A DNA stretch of 62,334 nt, taken from positions 50,631 through 112,964 of IMG/VR virus record IMGVR_UViG_3300002514_000011; one strand, 5' to 3'. Both the position numbers and the translations under genes were made by a program. Below are positions 44,074 through 50,875 of this stretch, piece by piece; positions within the stretch are counted from its first letter, which is position 1; the number at the start of each line of letters is the position of its first letter. Under the pieces are notes generated by a model. The model was not told where the DNA came from and searched no databases. It saw nothing but the letters and a program-made list of their open reading frames with translations. The stretch comes from a virus.

Positions 44074-47000
44074 AGTTTGCTCATATTGCGGACACGCATA
44101 TTAAAAATTTAAAATATCATTATGAATATCGAATTATTTTCGAACAATTATATGAACAGCTAAGAGAAGAAAAAGTGGATTGTATAATCCATTGTGGCGA
44201 TATTGCCCACACAAAAACACAAATTTCACCAGAATTTGTTGAAATGTGTTCGGACTTTTTTCGTAACCTAGAATCCATAGCGCCAACCTATATTATATTG
44301 GGCAATCATGATGGGAATTTAAAGAACAGTAGTCGACAAGATGCACTGACGCCAATTGTTGAAGCACTAAATCTATCCAATTTACACTTGTTGAAGAATT
44401 CGGGGGAAACGCACATTAACGATCAATTTTGTTTAAATGTATTGTCAGTATTTGATGAAGATAACTGGAGTAAGTCAACAGATACAGATAAAATTAATAT
44501 TGCCCTTTATCATGGTTCAATATCTGGTGTAAAAACTGATATTGGCTGGGTTATGGAGCACGGCGAACATGATGTCAAAATCTTTAATGATTTTGATTTT
44601 GCATTTTTGGGAGATATTCACAAAACTAATCAAACCTTAGATCTCAAGGGAAGGATCAGATATCCGGGCAGTACGATTCAACAGAATCATGGCGAGACAA
44701 ATGATAAGGGAATTCTTATTTGGGATATTCGTGATCGCTGGGATTGGGATGTAAAGCATGTTGCTTTTAAAAATCCAAAACCTTTTATTACAATTGAGTT
44801 AACTCCAAAGGGCAGAATTCCCAAGGGTACCAAAATTCCTAAAGGCGCCCGATTACGACTTGTTTCAAACAATAACCTTCCTCTAGCTCGCATGAGGCGA
44901 GCTGTTGACATTGCAAAACACCGCTTTCGTCCCGAGGCTATTACATTTCTGAACAGGGCGTCTGGACAAAGAGGAAGCGTCGACTCGCTAACAAACACCA
45001 TTGTAAAGGAAAATCTACGCGATACTGCTGTGCAAGAAAAGCTGATGCGCGAGTACTTGAAAGGTTATGAGGCCGACGAAGCTCTTTTGGAGCGCGTCCT
45101 ATCTCTTAACAGCAAATATAATCAAATGGCGGAAGAAGAAGAGGAGGTTAGTAGAAATGTTAATTGGAGACTTAAGTCTGTAAGATGGGACAATTTGTTT
45201 AATTATGGGAAAAATAATGTAATTGACTTTTCTAAGCTTAATGGCGTTGTTGGAATCTTCGGAAAGAATTACAGTGGAAAAAGCAGCATCATTGATTCTA
45301 TCTTATATACGATGTTCAATTCAACTTCTAAAAATGAGCGTAAAAATTTAAATGTTATCAATCAAAACAAGCAATCTTGTTTGGGAGAAATTGATATTTC
45401 CATCGGCGACAAGACTTATAAGATTAGTAGAAATTCTGAAAAGTATATTAAAAGACTAAAAGGCGAAGAAACACTAGAGGCAAAAACAGATGTAAATTTT
45501 GAGTATACGGATGAAGCAACCAATATTACTCAAAGTCTTAACGGTTTGAGCAGAATAGAGACAGATAAGAATATTCGTAAAAAGTTTGGAACTCTAGATG
45601 ATTTTTTGTTGTCCTCTATGGCCAGTCAATTAGAATCGCTAACATTTATCAATGAAGGTTCCACTAGGCGTAAAGAAATTTTAGCCAAATTCTTAGATTT
45701 AGAGATATTCGAAAAGAAGTACAAACTAGCCAAAGAAGACGCTAGTGATTTGCGTGGTGCACTAAGGAGATTGCAGAATAGAGAGTTTGATGAAGACATA
45801 GCCGCGGCAACGATTGAGCTATGCGAAAGCGAAGACAACATATCAGAACACAAAAGCAAGTGCGAGACATATCAGTTTTCGATCGACAAGATAGCCGAGA
45901 AATTAGCAAAGATTGAGCTTGAAATTGGTTCAATTCCGGTTGAAATTATTGATATTGTAAAAACAAAAAGTGAAATAAAGAAATTAAAAAATCAACAAAT
46001 GTCACTACAATCAAAAATTGTTGAAGATCGACAAGATTTAAAGATAAGAACTGAGCTTTTTGAGAAAATTGTTAACTTTATAGACAATATAGATATCGAA
46101 GAGTTGGAAACGCAAAAGAATGAGATCGTATCGCTCAACAATAACATCGAAAATATGCAAAAAGAGATAGATAGCGCCAATAAAAAGGCGAAATTACTTG
46201 AAGGAATTCCTTGTGGCGATTCTTTTCCAAAGTGTAAATTCATTAGAGATGCAAATATTGCTGTTGCATCCATAGAGCACGCAAAGAGCGAACTCGACAC
46301 AGCAACAAGTAGCTTAAAAAGTATAGATCCGGATACGGTATTAAGGCATATTGATAAATATAATAACATTTTAAAGAAAAAGACAGAGGTTTCAACCAAG
46401 ATAGCCGAATTGAACCTCTCTATCGAAAGAAATACGAATTTGTTGGAAAAGATATCAAATAATTTAATTGATTTAAACGAAAAAGTAACAGAATACGATA
46501 AAAATAAGAAAGTTATTGATAATCTTGAATCGTTGATTGCTAAATCTACTAAGATGAAGGGCAAAACAGCAAAATTAGCCGCGGAGAAGAACGCATGCGA
46601 GGAAAATCTCACCAGCCTGTATGTCGAACACGGCTCCTTGGAACAAAAATTGAGAAATTTAGAAGAGCAAAAACAGGAATATCATAACTTGCACGATGAA
46701 TACTCGGCTTTTGATCTTTATATGCGCTGTATGCACTCGAACGGTATTGCATACGACATTATTAAGCGAAAATTGCCAATTATCAACGAAGAGGTAGCTA
46801 AAACACTAGCAAACATCGTTAATTTTGATATATATTTTGAAGACGATGGAAAAAAACTAAACATCTTCATCAAACACCCAAGACACGACCCTCGACCAAT
46901 TGAAATGGGCTCCGGAGCAGAAAAAACTATCGCCTCTATGGCAATTCGCATAGCTCTATTGTCTGTTTCGAATTTGCCAAAGGGAGATCTGTTTGTTTTG

Positions 47001-47180
47001 GACGAGCCCGGTACCGCACTTGACGCTGAAAATTTGGAAGGGTTCATTAGAATTTTAGATATGATTAAAAGTTATTATAAGACCGTATTATTGATATCAC
47101 ACATGGATACGCTCAAGGATAATGCAGACATAATCATCGATATTGATAAAAAGGAGGGATATGCACATGTCAGATATTAA
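44070..47180 (+). CDS. gp47-gp46: Single-chain Mre11-Rad50 (SbcD-SbcC) nuclease-ATPase, gp47-gp46 fusion
   Basis: One 1036-residue frame, starting at GTG, joins two proteins that are separate in T4. Residues 1 to about 345 are the Mre11/gp47 phosphoesterase: HIADTHI, HCGDIAH, LGNHDG, then LYHGS and GDIHKTN. After an acidic linker (MAEEEEEVSRN), from about 364, comes Rad50/gp46: Walker A GIFGKNYSGKSS (about 395-406), coiled coils around a hook-like CGDSFPKC (about 714-721), the ABC signature GSGAEKTIASMA (about 948), Walker B DLFVLDEPGTALD (about 972) and LLISHMD. The complex resects DNA ends for recombination-dependent replication. The combined length is near the sum of T4 gp47 and gp46. All catalytic motifs are present and there is no stop or frameshift between the halves. 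Confidence 0.93.
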   Translation: MKFAHIADTHIKNLKYHYEYRIIFEQLYEQLREEKVDCIIHCGDIAHTKTQISPEFVEMCSDFFRNLESIAPTYIILGNHDGNLKNSSRQDALTPIVEALNLSNLHLLKNSGETHINDQFCLNVLSVFDEDNWSKSTDTDKINIALYHGSISGVKTDIGWVMEHGEHDVKIFNDFDFAFLGDIHKTNQTLDLKGRIRYPGSTIQQNHGETNDKGILIWDIRDRWDWDVKHVAFKNPKPFITIELTPKGRIPKGTKIPKGARLRLVSNNNLPLARMRRAVDIAKHRFRPEAITFLNRASGQRGSVDSLTNTIVKENLRDTAVQEKLMREYLKGYEADEALLERVLSLNSKYNQMAEEEEEVSRNVNWRLKSVRWDNLFNYGKNNVIDFSKLNGVVGIFGKNYSGKSSIIDSILYTMFNSTSKNERKNLNVINQNKQSCLGEIDISIGDKTYKISRNSEKYIKRLKGEETLEAKTDVNFEYTDEATNITQSLNGLSRIETDKNIRKKFGTLDDFLLSSMASQLESLTFINEGSTRRKEILAKFLDLEIFEKKYKLAKEDASDLRGALRRLQNREFDEDIAAATIELCESEDNISEHKSKCETYQFSIDKIAEKLAKIELEIGSIPVEIIDIVKTKSEIKKLKNQQMSLQSKIVEDRQDLKIRTELFEKIVNFIDNIDIEELETQKNEIVSLNNNIENMQKEIDSANKKAKLLEGIPCGDSFPKCKFIRDANIAVASIEHAKSELDTATSSLKSIDPDTVLRHIDKYNNILKKKTEVSTKIAELNLSIERNTNLLEKISNNLIDLNEKVTEYDKNKKVIDNLESLIAKSTKMKGKTAKLAAEKNACEENLTSLYVEHGSLEQKLRNLEEQKQEYHNLHDEYSAFDLYMRCMHSNGIAYDIIKRKLPIINEEVAKTLANIVNFDIYFEDDGKKLNIFIKHPRHDPRPIEMGSGAEKTIASMAIRIALLSVSNLPKGDLFVLDEPGTALDAENLEGFIRILDMIKSYYKTVLLISHMDTLKDNADIIIDIDKKEGYAHVRY

Positions 47181-47430
47181 AAATATCAATTTAAGAGAGA
47201 TGCTAGAGATTAAACAACATATTGATTCAGGAAACTTTAAACTTAACATTCACAAAGTTAATGAAAATGAAAATGGATCGGCGACAATCAATGTTGAAAT
47301 GAATGATGAGTTTATGAACTGGTTTAAAGACCGAGAAGGGTTAAAACGCTGGAGTAATAAAAGATTTCAAAAGTTTTTTACTACAAATCTGCAAAAATTC
47401 TTAAATTCTGGCCGCCAAATGGAAAAATAA
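47167..47430 (+). CDS. Small conserved-looking protein downstream of gp46
   Basis: The product has 87 residues from the ATG at 47167, which lies eight bases after AAGGAGGG (47151-47158). In-frame TTG 47143 and ATG 47161 are upstream, but the second would be only two bases from the ribosome binding site. The first 14 bases overlap the end of the Mre11-Rad50 gene. The sequence has a helical N-terminus (NLREMLEIKQHIDSGNFKLN), a strand pair and a basic, aromatic C-terminus (FMNWFKDREGLKRWSNKRFQ). I do not recognise the family. Coupling to the recombination gene suggests a DNA-metabolism accessory role. Confidence 0.7.
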   Translation: MSDIKNINLREMLEIKQHIDSGNFKLNIHKVNENENGSATINVEMNDEFMNWFKDREGLKRWSNKRFQKFFTTNLQKFLNSGRQMEK

Positions 47431-47457
47431 ACTAATTAAGGTCAGGAGGAAGATACT

Positions 47458-47658
47458 ATGAGAAAAGGTACTCTTGATCGAATTTTAGAAAAAGCAGTCT
47501 CTCGAAAGCTGTTTACATTTTTGACCGCAACCGGCCTGATGATGTGGTCCAGTCTGGATTCTGAGACTTGGGGCATGATCGCGGTCGTATACATTGCTGG
47601 CCAAAGTGTCGTTGATGTTATGAAAGCTTATCGTTTTGGCGATTCCGGGGGAGCGTAG
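47458..47658 (+). CDS. Small membrane protein, holin candidate
   Basis: The 66-residue product has a basic N-terminus (MRKGTLDRILEKAVSRK) and two hydrophobic stretches (about 18-31, FTFLTATGLMMWSS, and 37-50, WGMIAVVYIAGQSV), compatible with two membrane helices. Small proteins of this type with a VYIAGQSVVDV-like end occur near phage lysis genes and are annotated as holins. A strong CAGGAGGA ribosome binding site precedes the ATG. The next gene, a spanin-like protein, starts at a GTG overlapping the stop by one base, supporting a lysis cassette. A holin role is inference from size, topology and neighbours. Confidence 0.6.
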   Translation: MRKGTLDRILEKAVSRKLFTFLTATGLMMWSSLDSETWGMIAVVYIAGQSVVDVMKAYRFGDSGGA

Positions 47659-48071
47659 TGAGTTGGTTAACCTGGGACGCTATTAAGCTTTTTGTGAAAA
47701 AGGCGTGGGTATGGTCTAAGCATCATTGGAAGATTATAGCTCTTGTTATATGGACCATCGCTGTTTGGACTATATCTAGAAAGCGATCGAAAACCATGAT
47801 GAAGGTGTTGGATACAGCCAGGAAAAGTTACGAAGCCGAAATCGACGCCCTAAGTAAGACACACGCTGAAGAGCAGGCAAAAAAAGCAGAAGCAATTGAC
47901 GAATACCACAAAGTAGTTGATTCAATAGAAGAGCGATATAGGGAGAAAAGAGACGAGCTTACTTTTGAAAAAAGAGCCCGTATTAAAGAACTTGTAGACT
48001 CACACGCCGGCGACCAAGAATCTCTCGATCGAGCTTTACAGGAAGAGTTTGGTTTTGAACATGTTGAATAA
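47658..48071 (+). CDS. Inner-membrane spanin-like protein (Rz-like)
   Basis: This 137-residue protein starts at GTG, overlapping the previous stop by one base, with GGGGGAG five bases upstream. It has a Trp-rich N-terminus, one membrane helix (about residues 26-42, WKIIALVIWTIAVWTIS) and a long charged coiled coil (about 50-137), the layout of i-spanins such as Rz. Spanins fuse inner and outer membranes at the end of lysis in Gram-negative hosts. It overlaps the next gene, which has a signal peptide. A topology match alone does not prove spanin function, and a DNA-anchoring or other coiled-coil membrane role remains possible. Confidence 0.55.
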   Translation: MSWLTWDAIKLFVKKAWVWSKHHWKIIALVIWTIAVWTISRKRSKTMMKVLDTARKSYEAEIDALSKTHAEEQAKKAEAIDEYHKVVDSIEERYREKRDELTFEKRARIKELVDSHAGDQESLDRALQEEFGFEHVE

Positions 48072-48498
48072 AATTATTAGTATAGCTTTGATTTTATGCA
48101 CATCAGCGTACGCTGATGACACGCCACAATATACACATCTAGAAATAGGTGACGAAGCGCCGTTTGCTGGCACTCTATTTAATCCGTCGGCCACCGCCAC
48201 CTTAATAGCAGAAAGTCAGTTTAATATGTCCGATTGTGATTTGAGGGTGGAATATGAAGTGGAAAGAACATCAGCGCGCTATCAATTACAGCTGGACTTA
48301 TTACAAGCTAGTTATGATTCGTTAGATGAGCGCCACAATCTTCTGATGGATATAAAAGATGAAGAAATAGACACATATCGCACGCTATCGCTTGATCGGC
48401 CGAACAAGAATAACCACTGGTGGCTCGCCGGCGGCATAGTCGCCGGAGTTTCGTTAACTTTGGGAGTTTTATTTGCGACACAAGAGATACAACAATAA
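48061..48498 (+). CDS. Signal-peptide protein with C-terminal membrane helix, lysis-cassette partner
   Basis: From ATG 48061 the product has 145 residues; TTG 48049 is an alternative start lying closer to GGAAGAG. It starts with a typical signal peptide (LNKIISIALILCTSAYADD) with a likely cut after Ala-Tyr-Ala. The exported middle has the pattern GDEAPFAGTLFNPSATATLI, a single Cys (SDCDLRVEYE) and a coiled coil. Near the end is a membrane helix (WWLAGGIVAGVSLTLGVLFA). Proteins with this APFxGxLF and WW-helix layout are familiar to me from marine phages, next to small membrane proteins. Exported coiled coil plus membrane anchor fits an envelope-spanning lysis role, but it is not a classic outer-membrane lipoprotein spanin. 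Confidence 0.6.
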   Translation: MLNKIISIALILCTSAYADDTPQYTHLEIGDEAPFAGTLFNPSATATLIAESQFNMSDCDLRVEYEVERTSARYQLQLDLLQASYDSLDERHNLLMDIKDEEIDTYRTLSLDRPNKNNHWWLAGGIVAGVSLTLGVLFATQEIQQ

Positions 48499-48884
48499 TG
48501 AGCAAGAAAGATTTAAATTATATTGCAAAAGTTGAAAAGGCGATAGCAGAAAAGTATGGACCAGAAACAATACAAAATCCCAAAAGCTTGTGGACCAAGG
48601 AAAAAGAAGAACAATATATAGAACAATTAAGGGAACTACAAAAAAAGTCTGATTTACTTCAGGAAAAAGTTGAAAAGATTGAATTTAATGGTTTTTTAAT
48701 ATCTAAAAAGCTACTTAATAAGGGCGGTAATCGTACTTGTACAACTTGTAATACATATTCGTTTGACAGCAAAGACGATGTTTATATGAACAAGTTTAAT
48801 TGCTGCTTTAAATGTTATATACAACATGTTGAAGATCGAGAAGAAAGATGGCTATCTGGCTGGCGCCCAGGAGAAAATATATGA
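48498..48884 (+). CDS. Zinc-ribbon-like protein of unknown function
   Basis: The start is ATG 48498, overlapping the previous stop by one base (TAATG); a longer frame reaching 48420 lies inside the upstream gene and is not needed. The 128-residue product has a helical N-terminal half (KVEKAIAEKYGPETIQ, a Glu/Lys coiled coil) and a C-terminal four-Cys site: CTTC near residue 80 and CCFKC near residue 107. This is a plausible zinc ribbon, followed by HVEDREERWLSGWRPG. I recall this family as widespread in marine T4-like phages, without a known function. It overlaps the next gene as ATGA. Confidence 0.7.
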   Translation: MSKKDLNYIAKVEKAIAEKYGPETIQNPKSLWTKEKEEQYIEQLRELQKKSDLLQEKVEKIEFNGFLISKKLLNKGGNRTCTTCNTYSFDSKDDVYMNKFNCCFKCYIQHVEDREERWLSGWRPGENI

Positions 48885-50029
48885 GTAAAAAAATAAATGA
48901 ATATAGCGAAGAAAACGAGCAGTCCCGTATGCCAAAGTCGCCACAAGAGAGTATGGAGGCCAGAGTAGCAGAAGCGATAGATTTACTTAAGAGCATGTCT
49001 AACGCGCTCGATGCCTTGGTTTATTATGCAACACCTAGTCGTAGTCCTGCCACAGCCGGCCTTGAAAAATCAATCGGTTCGTCGCTAACTCAGCTTGGTA
49101 GCGGATTATCTGAGAATCAAATTAAAGGTTCCGATCCTAAGCAGAGGGTAGAAGAGAGGTACGGACTCCGCCAAGACCAACGCGCCACCAAGCGCCAACC
49201 GGCTAATGTACGGAGTAGTGTTACGGATGTAATGTCGCAAGGATCCAACCGCGATCTGTTAGGGCGATCCGAATACCGCGCTGATGTGGAACAAGGAGAT
49301 ATAGGGACCAGCGAAAGAACGACTCAAGGAACTGGAACGACCCCAAGGACAAGTGCAGAATTGTGGCAAGGAGGGGAACTTGATGCTGTCCGTCGCCCCG
49401 GGATGCAAGATGTTTCTGGTGACGAGTGGACCACCGCCATGACAGACCTGTCCGGCCATGGCTTCGCCGAATCGACCCAAATTAAAGGTTCCGAACTTAA
49501 GCAGATCGTCGCAGAAGAGCTTGAAAAGAACCTATACGAACAGCAAAAACATGCCTTGGGCGGACCCAGCAATCCTTATGAGAAATACTCTATACCAAAT
49601 TTAGTTTCGCTAACAGGAGATACCCCGGAAGATATAGTGCAGGAAATGCAGGAGGCCGGAATTGAAATTACAGACGAGACAGCCGCCCGGGCAGCTATGA
49701 ATGCTGGAGTTGTTGATGACGATTTACCAGATTTTGTTGATGCAATTATGGAAATTGCTCATCACGGTGATACTATGCTTCATGAAGGCCGCTCAAACAG
49801 AGTTAGAGCCAGATGGAAAAGCCCGCTCTCGGAGCCTTTGTACGAAATGATAGAACAATCAGTTGAGGCTTCCGGAATTGGCGGCTTGGGCAAGATGTGG
49901 GAATATGATAGAATTTTGGTCGACGAGGTCGATGAGTGGTTTGCTGAGGGGCACTTTGGCGAAGACCCGGAAGAATTTGAGCGAGCAAAGATGGAAGTAT
50001 TTCAATATGTAAAGGCGATGTTTCCATAA
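48881..50029 (+). CDS. Head-region protein with targeting-like motif copies
   Basis: The start is ATG 48881, with AGGAGA eight bases upstream and an ATGA overlap. The 382-residue product begins with a conserved-looking helical segment (PKSPQESMEARVAEAIDLLK, then SMSNALDALVYYA). Two motif copies follow: a degenerate one near residue 80 (QIKGSDPKQRVEER) and a full one near residue 200 (QIKGSELKQIVAEELEKNL). Their DNA shares the start AAATTAAAGGTTCCGA. Between them is a low-complexity Arg/Gln/Thr region with no clear fold. The C-terminal 180 residues form a separate helical domain ending in FQYVKAMFP. Motif and context suggest a packaged head protein processed by gp21, as for the genes at 39083-43905. 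Confidence 0.58.
   Translation: MSKKINEYSEENEQSRMPKSPQESMEARVAEAIDLLKSMSNALDALVYYATPSRSPATAGLEKSIGSSLTQLGSGLSENQIKGSDPKQRVEERYGLRQDQRATKRQPANVRSSVTDVMSQGSNRDLLGRSEYRADVEQGDIGTSERTTQGTGTTPRTSAELWQGGELDAVRRPGMQDVSGDEWTTAMTDLSGHGFAESTQIKGSELKQIVAEELEKNLYEQQKHALGGPSNPYEKYSIPNLVSLTGDTPEDIVQEMQEAGIEITDETAARAAMNAGVVDDDLPDFVDAIMEIAHHGDTMLHEGRSNRVRARWKSPLSEPLYEMIEQSVEASGIGGLGKMWEYDRILVDEVDEWFAEGHFGEDPEEFERAKMEVFQYVKAMFP
49496..49521 (+). repeat. 26-bp dispersed repeat within targeting-like motif (copy 2)
   Basis: This copy is identical to 41151-41176 and encodes LKQIVAEEL. It lies in a different gene, separated from the first copy by the Mre11-Rad50 and lysis-like genes. Confidence 0.85.
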
Positions 50030-50094
50030 AGATCGCAAAAGAATTGGTCGAAGAACAGATCAAATGACTAATTATAAACAAGGATAACAAACAA

Positions 50095-50673
50095 ATGGCT
50101 GAATCAAACACAATAGACATTATTAGAGGTATCGCACAAGCTGCTGCCAACTCCTACGACGGCGCCCACGACGAGAAATACTCTTTCGACGGAGAAGAGC
50201 GCAAGGTAGGCCTTAAAAGAGAAGAAGGCGATCCGATCATAGATTCTAGAATAGTAGATGGGTTTCGGATTAAGTTTCAGGGCCCGCTGCTCTGTATACA
50301 CTATCATGGGGAAATTAAGATTAAAGATGTTCACGATAGCAAATTTGAATCTGACATTGAAAGCATGATCAACGACATTGCAAAGTTTCTCAAGAAGGAA
50401 TACAAAAAGGTAACCAGCAAAAGCCTAACACTAACCGCAGAAGATGAGGTTCAAGTAGATGTGCAGAGCACTTCTAGAGTTAGAGCCTGGGTACAGGCTT
50501 TTCGCTATTACAAGATTGGCGGACTATCTGATGTAGAACGAGATCCTGCTTACGATGAGGGTTCTTCTTCTGAAGATAGATTAGACGCTTCGATCAAGAA
50601 GTTTTTGGCTATTGGAAAAGACACCTATCCTGGTGCCAAAAAACCCAAAAATGTTACAAGAAAGGGAGAATAA
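50095..50673 (+). CDS. Conserved-looking phage protein upstream of terminase
   Basis: The 192-residue product contains TIDIIRGIAQAAANSYDGAH, VGLKREEGDPIIDSRIVDGF, a strand pair around LLCIHYHGEI, a helical segment ending FLKKEYKKVTSK and the core STSRVRAWVQAFRYYKIGGL. I remember this combination from marine T4-like phages, always near head genes and without an assigned function. It is soluble, mixed alpha/beta, with a Ser/Asp-rich linker and a basic C-terminus. AAGGA lies 10 bases before the ATG. The neighbours (motif-bearing head protein before, histone-like and terminase genes after) suggest a head-assembly or packaging role. A nucleic-acid-binding role is possible but no motif proves it. 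Confidence 0.68.
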   Translation: MAESNTIDIIRGIAQAAANSYDGAHDEKYSFDGEERKVGLKREEGDPIIDSRIVDGFRIKFQGPLLCIHYHGEIKIKDVHDSKFESDIESMINDIAKFLKKEYKKVTSKSLTLTAEDEVQVDVQSTSRVRAWVQAFRYYKIGGLSDVERDPAYDEGSSSEDRLDASIKKFLAIGKDTYPGAKKPKNVTRKGE

Positions 50674-50674
50674 A

Positions 50675-50860
50675 ATGGTACTGGAAAAACTACAAGAAAT
50701 CCTCAGCGAGCTTTCTTTAGCCGTCAGAGACGCTGAGAAGTTTGATAGCGGAAATGCCTCCGCCGGCCGTCGGGTCAGGAAGTCTGCTATGTTAGCAATT
50801 AAAGAACTTAAAGAGTTAAGAGCAGAGGTCATGGTGGAGCTTCACGAAAGAAAAGGCTAG
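50675..50860 (+). CDS. Histone H1-like (Hc1-type) DNA-binding miniprotein
   Basis: From ATG 50675, directly behind GGGAGAA, the product has 61 residues. A longer frame upstream overlaps the preceding gene and has no better start. Its centre, DAEKFDSGNASAGRRVRKSA followed by MLAIKELKELRAEV, matches the N-terminal domain pattern of bacterial histone-H1-like proteins such as chlamydial Hc1: EKFxxGNxSAGxRxRKxxxxIKxLxxLR. The usual Lys/Ala-rich C-terminal tail of Hc1 is missing, so this would be only the short conserved helical domain. It sits just before the large terminase, so it could organise or compact DNA around packaging, or act on host DNA. The family call is from pattern memory. Confidence 0.68.
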   Translation: MVLEKLQEILSELSLAVRDAEKFDSGNASAGRRVRKSAMLAIKELKELRAEVMVELHERKG

Positions 50861-50875
50861 CCATTAAGAGTCAAA

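Noticed and set aside
45100-45200. Intein or sequencing error joining gp47 and gp46
   Set aside because: No intein splice motifs or extra domain lie at the junction; the linker is a short acidic stretch and both flanking domains are intact and in frame. An error that removed a stop can be excluded only from reads.
48420-48497. Extended N-terminus of the zinc-ribbon protein
   Set aside because: The extra part only re-reads the membrane-helix coding region of the upstream gene; ATG 48498 overlaps that stop in the normal way.
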